From the NCBI GenBank assembly GCA_964391995.1, contig CAYMOM010000083.1:1-8566 (forward strand): DNA of 8,566 nucleotides, written 5' to 3'. The stretch is from UBA11524 sp964391995 (GTDB taxonomy: Bacteria > Bacillota > Clostridia > Christensenellales > Aristaeellaceae). A model generated the notes under the pieces. It was not told where the DNA came from, made no database searches, and saw nothing but the letters and a program-made list of their open reading frames with translations. The translations under genes and the position numbers were made by a program. Of this stretch, positions 1-5,593 are shown one piece after another. Every line of letters starts with the position of its first letter. Within the stretch, counting starts at the first letter, position 1.

Positions 1-20
1 GCAGAGGAAGGAGAAACCCC

Positions 21-776
21 ATGAACATTCTTCTGGTGAATGACGATGGCTTCGACAGTCCCCTTTTGCACCTGCTGTGCCGTGCCGCAGCCGCCCGGGG
101 CCACCATGTAACCGTGTGCGCGCCCGCCGCCCAGCAGAGCGCCAAATCCCACAGCTACACCATTTCCCAGCCGCTGATTGCCAAGGAGCGCACCATGGAT
201 GGTGCCAGCGAGGCCTGGGCCATTGCCGGCTCCCCGGTGGACTGCTGCCGCATCGGCTTTATGAGCATCTGCCATGAGAAGCCCGACCTGGTCATCAGCG
301 GCATCAACTGCGGCTACAACACAGGGTTTGCGGTGTATGTTTCCGGCACCGTGGGTGCCGCCCGTGAGGCCGCCTTCCAGGGCATTCCCGCCATGGCGGT
401 CAGCGGCGAATACCGCACCCCGCCCGAAACCATGGCTTTCTTTGCCGATTGGGCGGTTGCCCTGGGGGAGCGCCTGGTGGACTACCCTGCGCCGGCCTTC
501 TCCCTGCTGAACCTGAACGTCCCGCCCGTGCCCATGCACCAATTGAAGGAACCCCGCATGTGCGACATTACCCGCAATGTCTACCAGGACAGCTACGAGC
601 GCCGCACCAGCCCCAGGGGAGATACCTACTTCTGGCTCTCCCCCCTGGTACAGGACTGGGCCAGCACCCCCGGCAGCGATCAGGATCTGCTGAACCAGGG
701 GCACATCACCTGCACCTTCCTTTCCCCGGACGGCCTTGACCAGCAAGCCTATGCCGATCTGCTCACCGGCCTGTAA
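21..776 (+). CDS. surE: 5'/3'-nucleotidase SurE
   Basis: SurE is a metal-dependent phosphatase that dephosphorylates nucleoside 5'- and 3'-monophosphates and is usually cytoplasmic. The 251-aa product has the normal family length. Seen in sequence: N-terminal NDDG (residues 7-10, giving metal ligands Asp8 and Asp9), the AP-x-QQS segment with Ser40, the GSPVDC-RIGF block near 70-80, and SGINCGYN at 93-100 with metal ligand Asn96. SGTVGAAREAAFQGIPAMAVS follows from about 108. In the family this last block usually begins YSGT; here Tyr is replaced by Val, a mild deviation. The start is supported by a purine-rich AGGAAGGAG at 5-13, seven bases before the ATG. Its promoter lies outside the window, so operon membership on the left is unknown. 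A strong hairpin terminator follows 13 bases after the stop. Confidence 0.95.
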   Translation: MNILLVNDDGFDSPLLHLLCRAAAARGHHVTVCAPAAQQSAKSHSYTISQPLIAKERTMDGASEAWAIAGSPVDCCRIGFMSICHEKPDLVISGINCGYNTGFAVYVSGTVGAAREAAFQGIPAMAVSGEYRTPPETMAFFADWAVALGERLVDYPAPAFSLLNLNVPPVPMHQLKEPRMCDITRNVYQDSYERRTSPRGDTYFWLSPLVQDWASTPGSDQDLLNQGHITCTFLSPDGLDQQAYADLLTGL

Positions 777-789
777 GCGCCCGGTACAC

Positions 790-833
790 AAAAATCCCAC
801 CTGACATTTTGAAAGACATCAGGTGGGATTTTT
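790..833. terminator. Bidirectional intrinsic terminator shared by surE (+) and tRNA-Leu (-)
   Basis: A perfect 15-bp inverted repeat runs from 790-804 to 819-833 with a 14-nt loop. The arms end in A5 on the left and T5 on the right, with two more T to 835, so a U-tract is made on either strand. On the plus strand it ends surE; on the minus strand it lies about 5 bases past the mature 3' end of the tRNA. Function is inferred from structure and position between convergent genes. Confidence 0.9.
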
Positions 834-837
834 TTCG

Positions 838-920
<83 letters not shown>

Positions 921-930
921 GCGCTGGAGT

Positions 931-959
931 ATTATAGCACACCCGCGCAAGAATTGCAA
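931..959 (-). promoter_or_regulatory. Promoter of tRNA-Leu
   Basis: On the minus strand there is a perfect -10 TATAAT (931-936) preceded by TG with one intervening base (extended -10). A 17-bp spacer leads to -35 TTGCAA (954-959). Transcription would start about 923-925, only a few bases before the mature tRNA 5' end at 920. The -35 box lies inside an inverted repeat at 952-969. Confidence 0.85.
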
Positions 960-969
960 CCCTGCAATT
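952..969. repeat. Perfect inverted repeat between divergent promoters
   Basis: AATTGCA (952-958), four bases, then TGCAATT (963-969): a perfect 7-bp dyad. It covers the -35 box of the tRNA promoter and ends six bases before the -35 box of the helD promoter. The position would suit an operator affecting either promoter, but no known regulator site is recognised. A chance dyad in AT-rich promoter DNA is possible. Confidence 0.4.
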
Positions 970-975
970 TTGTGC

Positions 976-1004
976 TTGACACCGCTTTCCTTTTTTGATA
1001 AAAT
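976..1004 (+). promoter_or_regulatory. Strong sigma-A type promoter of helD
   Basis: Consensus -35 TTGACA (976-981), a 17-bp spacer and -10 TAAAAT (999-1004) with an upstream TG one base away (extended -10). Transcription is expected from about 1011-1012, giving a leader of roughly 90 nt before helD. The promoter points away from the tRNA-Leu promoter; the two -35 boxes are 16 bp apart. Confidence 0.85.
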
Positions 1005-1020
1005 ATTTGTCACAACACAC

Positions 1021-1088
1021 GCTTGCAGCATGATGTAAGCCTCTGCGAATTCACTGATGAAGGGCAGGGGCTTTTTGTATACCCTGCC
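1021..1088 (+). promoter_or_regulatory. Structured leader of helD with overlapping helices (possible attenuator)
   Basis: Three helices can be drawn by hand. P1 pairs GCTTGCA (1021-1027) with TGTAAGC (1034-1040). The terminator-like helix pairs AAGCCTCTGC (1037-1046) with GCAGGGGCTT (1064-1073), has one G-U pair, and is followed by a T-run to 1076. P3 pairs GGCAGGG (1063-1069) with CCCTGCC (1082-1088), a perfect 7 bp ending just before the ribosome binding site. P1 overlaps the outer four bases of the terminator's 5' arm; P3 competes for its 3' arm. This suggests conditional read-through into helD. No known riboswitch class or T-box is recognised, and the signal sensed is unknown. Confidence 0.5.
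1037..1076 (+). terminator. Terminator-like hairpin inside the helD leader
   Basis: A 10-bp stem (1037-1046 with 1064-1073, one G-U) has a 17-nt loop, and its 3' side runs into TTTTT then GT. It lies between a strong promoter and the helD ribosome binding site, so it should cut transcription to a short RNA of about 65 nt unless bypassed. The T-run is short, so termination may be partial. Confidence 0.6.
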
Positions 1089-1102
1089 AAAGAAGGAGGA
1101 AC

Positions 1103-3313
1103 ATGGACTACCGTTTACCCGACCACCCGGACAGCCTGGCAGAGGCGAAGCATCTGGTGCAGACGCGAGAAATCATTCAAAACGAGATTGAAAAACTGGA
1201 AATCGAAACCGGCATCGGTGCCGAGGAAGACCGCACGGTGGTTATTCCGGAGGATGATATTCTGCAGCAGCAGGTGCTGCTGAACATCATGCTCATGAAA
1301 GTGGATACCCTGCACAACCTGACCCGTGCCCGGCGCCAGGCGTACTTTGCGCACCTGGACTTCACCCCGGAAGGCGATGCGCCCCAAACCTACTACATCG
1401 GTCGTTGGGGTGTGTACGATTCCTCCACCATGGAGGTAACCGTCACCGACTGGCGCTCCCCGGTGGCTAACCTGTACTATTCCGGGCAGATAGGCCCCAT
1501 GGACTATGTGGCGCCGGACGGCCAGGTGAAGGGCGAGCTGACCCTGAAGCGCATGCTGACCGTGGAGGGCGACCGGCTCATTTCCCTGTTCGACAGCGGC
1601 GTTGTCAGCCAGGATGCCTACCTGCAGGGTGTGCTGGGTTCCGTCAGCTCCGACAGGCTGCGGGAAATTGTCACCACCATTCAGGCCGAACAGAATCAGG
1701 TTATCCGCCATCCCCTGGCGCAGAACCTGATCGTCCAGGGTGTGGCAGGCAGCGGCAAAACCACCATTGCCCTGCACCGCATTGCCTGGCTGCTCTACGC
1801 CTTTCGGGATACCCTGCGCCCGGAGCAGATGATGATCCTGGCCCCCAACCCCCTGTTTCTTTCCTACATCTCCCAGGTGCTGCCCGACCTGGGCGTGGAG
1901 CGGGTGATCCAAACCACCTTTGCCGGGCTGTGCCAGCAGTGGATGGGCAAGCACGCACCCAGGCTGCAGGTCATCAGCCGGCTGGAGGAAAGGCTTTCCT
2001 GCACCGCTGCCGGCAGGGAAGCCACAGGGCTGGTGCTGCAGCGGAAAGGCTCCCTGGCTATGAAGGAGAGCGTTGAGCGCTTCCTTCACGGCTACCAGGC
2101 GGAGATTCTTCCAGCAGACGGCCTGCGCTTCGGCGGACATGTGCTGTACACCGCCCAGGAGGTGCAGGACATTTTCCTCAAGCAGCTGAAGCATTTCCCC
2201 CTGGCCCAGAGGATTGAGGAGCTGAAGAAGTACATCAAAAAGCGGCTGGGCAAAGTGGCGGAGGCTATGAAGGCCGCCATGGACAGCATGGCGCAGGACA
2301 GGCTGACCCAGCTTTTGTCCGCCATGCCGGACGGAGAGGAGCGCCGCAGCCGTGCCCGCAGGCTGCTTCAGAGCCGGGATGAGCGCATGGCGGAGATTGA
2401 CCAGCGGGCCAAACAATACCTGAAGGAGTTTCCTTCCCTGTTCCCCGACCTGTCCCTGCTGACGGTGTACCGCCTGTACCTGACCCGGCACGAATCCCAG
2501 GCTGTTCAGCAGGCCACGCTGCCCATGCTGAACAAAAAGCGTATTCAGCAGGAGGATCTGGCGGCGGTGTGCAGCATTTGCCAGGCTGTGTATGGCCTGC
2601 CCCAGGCCACCCTGCGCCACATTGTTATGGATGAATGCCAGGACTTTTCGCCCTATCAGCTGGCACTGCTCCGCCAGCACTATCCCGCTGCCACCTTCAC
2701 CCTGGTGGGCGATTTGATGCAGGGCATTCATGCGGATGAGGGCATACGGGATTATCAGCAGTGGACAGGCCCGGTGTTTGGCGGCGATGTCCGGCTGCTG
2801 CAGCTGGTTTCCAGCTACCGCAACACGGTGGAGATCATGCAGCTGGCAAGCCGGGTAGCCGCCCGGCACCCAGTGCCCGGCCAGCAAACGGCGCAGCCTG
2901 TTCTCCGCCACGGTGAGAAACCGCAGATTTCCGTTTTCGCCACCGACAAGGAGCGCTATGCCGCCCTGCGCCAGCAGGCCCGGGCCTGGCTGGACGAGGG
3001 CTACCGCACCATTGCCCTGATTGAGAAAACCCATGCCGATGCCCAGCGGCTTTACAAGCTCCTGCGGGACGACCTGCCCGTTCAGCTGATGAAGGAGGAC
3101 GACGAGAACTATCAGGGCGGTTTGCTGATTCTCCCGGCTGCCATGGTCAAGGGCCTGGAGTTCGACTGTGTAGCCGTGTGCAACGCCAGCCAGACCCAAT
3201 TCGCCGATGATCCTTTCCTATGCCGTATGCTGTATGTGATGCTCACCCGCCCCCTGCACCGGCTGCGGGTGCTGGCCACCGGCACGCTGACGCCTTTGCT
3301 TGCAGAAATATGA
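1103..3313 (+). CDS. helD: HelD-type superfamily-1 ATPase (RNA polymerase recycling motor)
   Basis: The 736-aa product is close to the length of Bacillus HelD (about 770 aa). HelD is a UvrD/Rep-like ATPase that binds RNA polymerase and releases stalled or post-termination enzyme from DNA. Seen: a helical, probably coiled-coil N-terminus (about 10-75); the HelD-type block YIGRWGVYD and DWRSP (116-120); Walker A GVAGSGKTT (213-221, Lys219); Walker B DECQD (510-514); SSYRN (570-574); VKGLEFD (682-688); and YVMLTR (711-716). The middle (about 300-500) is charged and helical, as expected for the insertion reaching RNA polymerase. Upstream are a strong promoter and a structured leader. AAGGAGG (1093-1099) lies only three bases from the ATG, an unusually tight spacing. 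A generic UvrD-like helicase is the alternative, but the N-terminal block favours HelD. Confidence 0.88.
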   Translation: MDYRLPDHPDSLAEAKHLVQTREIIQNEIEKLEIETGIGAEEDRTVVIPEDDILQQQVLLNIMLMKVDTLHNLTRARRQAYFAHLDFTPEGDAPQTYYIGRWGVYDSSTMEVTVTDWRSPVANLYYSGQIGPMDYVAPDGQVKGELTLKRMLTVEGDRLISLFDSGVVSQDAYLQGVLGSVSSDRLREIVTTIQAEQNQVIRHPLAQNLIVQGVAGSGKTTIALHRIAWLLYAFRDTLRPEQMMILAPNPLFLSYISQVLPDLGVERVIQTTFAGLCQQWMGKHAPRLQVISRLEERLSCTAAGREATGLVLQRKGSLAMKESVERFLHGYQAEILPADGLRFGGHVLYTAQEVQDIFLKQLKHFPLAQRIEELKKYIKKRLGKVAEAMKAAMDSMAQDRLTQLLSAMPDGEERRSRARRLLQSRDERMAEIDQRAKQYLKEFPSLFPDLSLLTVYRLYLTRHESQAVQQATLPMLNKKRIQQEDLAAVCSICQAVYGLPQATLRHIVMDECQDFSPYQLALLRQHYPAATFTLVGDLMQGIHADEGIRDYQQWTGPVFGGDVRLLQLVSSYRNTVEIMQLASRVAARHPVPGQQTAQPVLRHGEKPQISVFATDKERYAALRQQARAWLDEGYRTIALIEKTHADAQRLYKLLRDDLPVQLMKEDDENYQGGLLILPAAMVKGLEFDCVAVCNASQTQFADDPFLCRMLYVMLTRPLHRLRVLATGTLTPLLAEI

Positions 3314-3328
3314 TTTCCTATTTATTTG

Positions 3329-3352
3329 GCGGCTTTCCGGAGCCGCTTTTTT
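3329..3352 (+). terminator. Intrinsic terminator after helD
   Basis: GCGGCT (3329-3334) pairs with AGCCGC (3341-3346) across a 6-nt loop and is followed by six T (3347-3352). It starts 15 bases after the helD stop, so helD appears to be monocistronic. No convincing sigma-A promoter is visible between this terminator and the next gene at 3420. Confidence 0.85.
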
Positions 3353-3419
3353 GGTACAAGTTTTCATCATCACAGCAGGGTTTTCCGGGCACGCTTCTGT
3401 GGGAAGGAGGGATGCATGC

Positions 3420-3563
3420 ATGGCCAAGAGGCCCAAGGAACTGGTGGATGCCATCATCCAGGAGGCGCGGAAAAAGAATCCCTACGATGTGCTGGGCTCC
3501 TACACCGGCGTGCCCTGGGACGACCAGTGGGATGTGCCCGTCCAGGATGCGGATGACCTGTGA
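3420..3563 (+). CDS. Small uncharacterised protein, 47 aa
   Basis: This small soluble protein is not assigned to a named family. The N-terminal half is basic and helical (KRPKELVDAIIQEARKKNP). It is followed by YDVLGSYTGVPWDD and an acidic end VQDADDL. The start is fixed by GGAAGGAGG (3402-3410), nine bases before the ATG; nearby ATGs at 3412 and 3416 are out of frame. The stop codon overlaps the GTG start of the PRC-barrel gene (GTGA), so the two are probably translationally coupled and work in the same context. An in-frame extension upstream would run through the helD terminator and is not credible. The composition is coding-like: no rare features and high-GC codon use like its neighbours. 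Function unknown. Confidence 0.75.
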   Translation: MAKRPKELVDAIIQEARKKNPYDVLGSYTGVPWDDQWDVPVQDADDL

Positions 3564-4021
3564 CCCGCCTGGGCAGCGTGGTAGGCCTGCCTGCCGCGCT
3601 GAACGGACGGATGATCGGCCGGGTGGAGCAGGCCGTTCTGACCCCTGATGGCCGCAGCCTGCAGGGATTGGTGCTGCGCCACGGGCTTGGGGGCGCCCGC
3701 TGGGCAGAGGCTGGTAGCATTGGCGTGCTGGGCCAGGTGGCGGTGGTGCTGCTGGAAAAACCCGGCAAACCACCCAGGCAGGCGGATTTCCTGCTGACCA
3801 GCGTGAAGGATTCCGCCGGACTGAACCTGGGCCGGGTGACGGACGTGTACATCAACCCGGAAACCCTGCAGGTCACAGCGCTGGAGATCAGCCTGGGGCT
3901 GGTGGAGGAGCTGCGCCTGGGGCGCATGCTGGTCAGGCGCTTTGCGGTGTGCCCCACGCCGGAGGAGCCGGGCCAGGTGCTCATCCCCTGCGGCTGCGTG
4001 CTGGAGCCTGCGGAACGATGA
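3560..4021 (+). CDS. PRC-barrel domain protein (YrrD-like)
   Basis: The 153-aa product appears to contain two PRC-barrel repeats: residues about 1-68 (LNGRMIGRVEQAVLTPDGRSLQGLVL) and about 76-150 (SAGLNLGRVTDVYINPETLQVTALEIS). PRC barrels are small beta-barrels also found in RimM and photosynthetic reaction-centre subunit H; in Firmicutes, YrrD-type proteins of this layout have no established function. The GTG start overlaps the previous stop by GTGA and lacks a good ribosome binding site, implying coupled translation. Cys131, Cys144 and Cys146 near the C-terminus are of unknown relevance. Position before an AI-2E protein gene and ireB matches the yrrD-yrrI neighbourhood known from Bacillus. 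I see no signal peptide or membrane segment, so it is probably cytoplasmic. Confidence 0.8.
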   Translation: MTRLGSVVGLPAALNGRMIGRVEQAVLTPDGRSLQGLVLRHGLGGARWAEAGSIGVLGQVAVVLLEKPGKPPRQADFLLTSVKDSAGLNLGRVTDVYINPETLQVTALEISLGLVEELRLGRMLVRRFAVCPTPEEPGQVLIPCGCVLEPAER

Positions 4022-4039
4022 AGGAAAGGAGGTGTACGC

Positions 4040-4165
4040 ATGGGTAAGCTGGCTATGGGCGCCATGGGCTTTGTGCTGGGTGCCGGCATGATGCTGCTGC
4101 CTGCCGGACGGACAGTGCGGCAGAAGGCCCGGGTGGCAAAGCGCTGGGTGAAGAGCAAAATCTAA
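4040..4165 (+). CDS. Small single-span membrane peptide, 41 aa, unknown function
   Basis: The ORF starts at ATG 4040 after a perfect AAAGGAGG (4025-4032) with seven-base spacing and ends with TAA at 4163-4165. The peptide has a hydrophobic, Gly/Met-rich segment at residues about 4-22 (LAMGAMGFVLGAGMMLLPAG). A strongly basic tail follows (RTVRQKARVAKRWVKSKI). This predicts one membrane helix with the C-terminus inside, or an amphipathic membrane-associated peptide. It starts 18 bases after the PRC-barrel stop, in the same direction, so it very likely shares its mRNA. A terminator follows directly. It could correspond to the small proteins seen beside yrrD in some Firmicutes, but I cannot align it. 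The case for a real gene rests on ribosome binding site quality and sensible composition. Confidence 0.7.
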   Translation: MGKLAMGAMGFVLGAGMMLLPAGRTVRQKARVAKRWVKSKI

Positions 4166-4170
4166 CGCAG

Positions 4171-4195
4171 GCGGGAGGCAGCTCCCGCTATTTTT
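4171..4195 (+). terminator. Intrinsic terminator between the 41-aa peptide and the AI-2E gene
   Basis: GCGGGAG (4171-4177) pairs with CTCCCGC (4182-4188) across a GCAG loop, followed by TA and five T (4191-4195). The T-run ends one base before the AAAGGAGG of the next gene. No promoter can fit between this terminator and that gene, so the AI-2E gene probably depends on read-through or on a promoter hidden further upstream. Confidence 0.75.
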
Positions 4196-4211
4196 GAAAG
4201 GAGGCTCAGCC

Positions 4212-5219
4212 ATGCAGCGGGCAATTCAACGGCGCAAATGGCTCCCCTGGGCGGTGGCGGCAGCTGCTGCCGTGCTGCTGCGCCAGGTGCTTGTCAGCCT
4301 GGGCATGCAGCTGCTGGCAGCCTGTCTGCTCATGGCACTGGCGCTGCCCCTGTGCCGCCTGATGGAAAGGCGGCTGTCCCCTTCCCTTTCGGCGGCGTTG
4401 GCCTTTGTGGGCGTTGCACTGCTGGCCCTGGGCGCCATGGTGCTGCTGATCCCTCCCCTGGCAGGCCAGTTCCGCCAGCTGGGAGAGGTGCTGCCAGCGC
4501 TGCTCCAATGGGGGCAGGAGCTTCTGGGCGGCCTGCAGGCCTTCCTGCAGGAAAAGGGGCTGGACATGGCCCCTGTGCAGGAGGAGGTCTTTGCCCGTCT
4601 GGGCCGGCAAGCCGGCACATGGGTCGCCACGGCTGCGCAAAGCCTGAAGCAGGCCGCCCAATCCGCCGGGCGGCTGTTCCTTGCGCCGCTGCTGGCCTTC
4701 TATCTTCTGCGGGACAGGCGGAGAATATCCTCGCTGCTGGCGCTGCTGGTGCCGGTGGAGCACCGGGCACGGGCCGTGCGTGCAGCCCGGGAAATGCGCC
4801 GGGAAACGGTGAACTTTCTCCGCGGGCAGCTGCTGCTTTCCGCCGCGGTGGGCGTATTGACCGGCCTGGGTCTCTTGCTGGCAGGCACGCCCTGCGCCCT
4901 GGCCCTGGGGCTGCTGATGGGGGTCATGGAGCTGATCCCCTATGCCGGCCCCATGCTGGCTGGCAGCCTGGCGGTGGTGCTGGCCCTGCAGGGCGGGTTG
5001 ATCCGGGCGCTGTGGGCATTGGGGGTGGTGCTGCTGGTGCAACAGGCGGACAGCAGCCTGCTCTCTCCCAGGCTTTTGTCCGGCGCCACCAACATGCATC
5101 CCCTGTGGGTGCTGCTGCTGATCTCCGCCGGCGGCATACTGGGCGGCCCCCTGGGCATGATGGCTGCACTGCCCCTGGCGGTATCCCTCCGTGGTGCGCT
5201 GCGGGGCTGGCGCGGGTGA
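4212..5219 (+). CDS. AI-2E family membrane protein (YrrI-like)
   Basis: The 335-aa polytopic protein belongs to the AI-2E transporter family (PF01594 type), whose members are permease-like and may export small solutes; AI-2 transport has been claimed for TqsA only. Hydrophobic segments lie near 11-30, 32-52, 59-82, 153-168, 205-225, 226-255, 262-280 and 298-328. A soluble stretch at about 84-150 follows the third, as usual in the family. Family motifs seen are the ELIPYAGPMLAG loop (240-251), QQADSSLLSPRLLS (277-290) and GGILGGPLGMMAALPL near the end. The ATG at 4212 is chosen because AAAGGAGG (4197-4204) is seven bases upstream; a TTG at 4194 lies inside the terminator T-run. In Bacillus the homologue yrrI is next to alaS and ireB; here ireB follows without alaS. 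No terminator is seen after it. Confidence 0.88.
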   Translation: MQRAIQRRKWLPWAVAAAAAVLLRQVLVSLGMQLLAACLLMALALPLCRLMERRLSPSLSAALAFVGVALLALGAMVLLIPPLAGQFRQLGEVLPALLQWGQELLGGLQAFLQEKGLDMAPVQEEVFARLGRQAGTWVATAAQSLKQAAQSAGRLFLAPLLAFYLLRDRRRISSLLALLVPVEHRARAVRAAREMRRETVNFLRGQLLLSAAVGVLTGLGLLLAGTPCALALGLLMGVMELIPYAGPMLAGSLAVVLALQGGLIRALWALGVVLLVQQADSSLLSPRLLSGATNMHPLWVLLLISAGGILGGPLGMMAALPLAVSLRGALRGWRG

Positions 5220-5271
5220 GAATTGTTACAAGTTTCCCAGTTTTTTCCCTTAAAAATACATAAAAAAGCCT

Positions 5272-5299
5272 TTCACTTTCCCAGGTTTCCGTGTATAAT
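5272..5299 (+). promoter_or_regulatory. Promoter of ireB
   Basis: Perfect -10 TATAAT (5294-5299) with a 16-bp spacer to a weak -35 TTCACT (5272-5277, four of six matches). The start would be near 5305, leaving a leader of about 28 nt. The 113-bp gap after the AI-2E gene is AT-rich with several A and T runs and no clear terminator hairpin, so read-through from upstream is also possible. Confidence 0.7.
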
Positions 5300-5332
5300 A
5301 AGAGTGTATCAACAGGTAAAGGAGCTGCCACC

Positions 5333-5593
5333 GTGCCTGATATGTTCAACACTACCAAGCTGCAACCCCTGCAGGAAACCGGAAACGAGGCCCAGGACAT
5401 CCTTATGTATGTTTACAATGCCCTGCAGGCCAAGGGCTATGACCCCATCACCCAGATCGTTGGCTACATCATCTCCGGCGATCCCACCTACATCACCAGC
5501 CACAACCAGGCCCGCAGCATGATCTGCCGCCTGGAGCGGGACGAAATCCTTGAGGAGCTGGTGCGCTTCTACCTGGCAGGCCACGCCCAATGA
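5333..5593 (+). CDS. ireB: IreB family regulatory phosphoprotein (UPF0297, YrzL)
   Basis: The 86-aa product matches IreB throughout: YVYNALQAKGYDPITQIVGYIISGDPTYITSHNQAR, then LERDEILEELVRFYL. In Enterococcus faecalis IreB is phosphorylated on N-terminal threonines by the Ser/Thr kinase IreK and negatively controls cephalosporin resistance. Thr7 and Thr8 here are candidate sites. The GTG at 5333 is chosen as start because AAAGGAG (5318-5324) lies eight bases upstream; the in-frame ATG at 5342 would be too far from it. The kinase and phosphatase are not in this window. In most Firmicutes the gene sits between alaS and ruvX; here neither is adjacent. The stop overlaps the aldo/keto reductase start (ATGA). 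Confidence 0.95.
   Translation: MPDMFNTTKLQPLQETGNEAQDILMYVYNALQAKGYDPITQIVGYIISGDPTYITSHNQARSMICRLERDEILEELVRFYLAGHAQ

Noticed and set aside
1023..1283. 86-codon frame starting at TTG 1023 through the helD leader
   Set aside because: It runs through the terminator hairpin and helD's start in another frame, has no ribosome binding site, and has non-protein-like composition.
1115..3199. 694-codon open frame on the minus strand antisense to helD
   Set aside because: It mirrors helD almost end to end, is rich in Gln/His/Gly/Leu as expected from complementing high-GC codons, shows no recognisable domain, and helD itself has all SF1 motifs.
3371..3401. CACAG...CTGTG hairpin upstream of the 47-aa gene as a regulatory structure
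   Set aside because: Only five contiguous base pairs with a large loop; too weak to separate from chance.
3300..3419. Upstream in-frame extension of the 47-aa protein starting inside helD
   Set aside because: It would translate through the helD terminator hairpin; the AAGGAGG at 3404-3410 clearly points to the ATG at 3420.
4194..4211. TTG start for the AI-2E gene
   Set aside because: The codon lies inside the terminator T-run and the translated extension covers the ribosome binding site of the ATG at 4212.
4238..5263. Long plus-strand frame overlapping the AI-2E gene (and minus-strand frames 4206-5099, 5569-6768, 7472-8473)
   Set aside because: Low-complexity Gly/Ala/Pro- or His/Gln-rich translations that are shadows of the confident genes in other frames; no family motifs and no fitting ribosome binding site.
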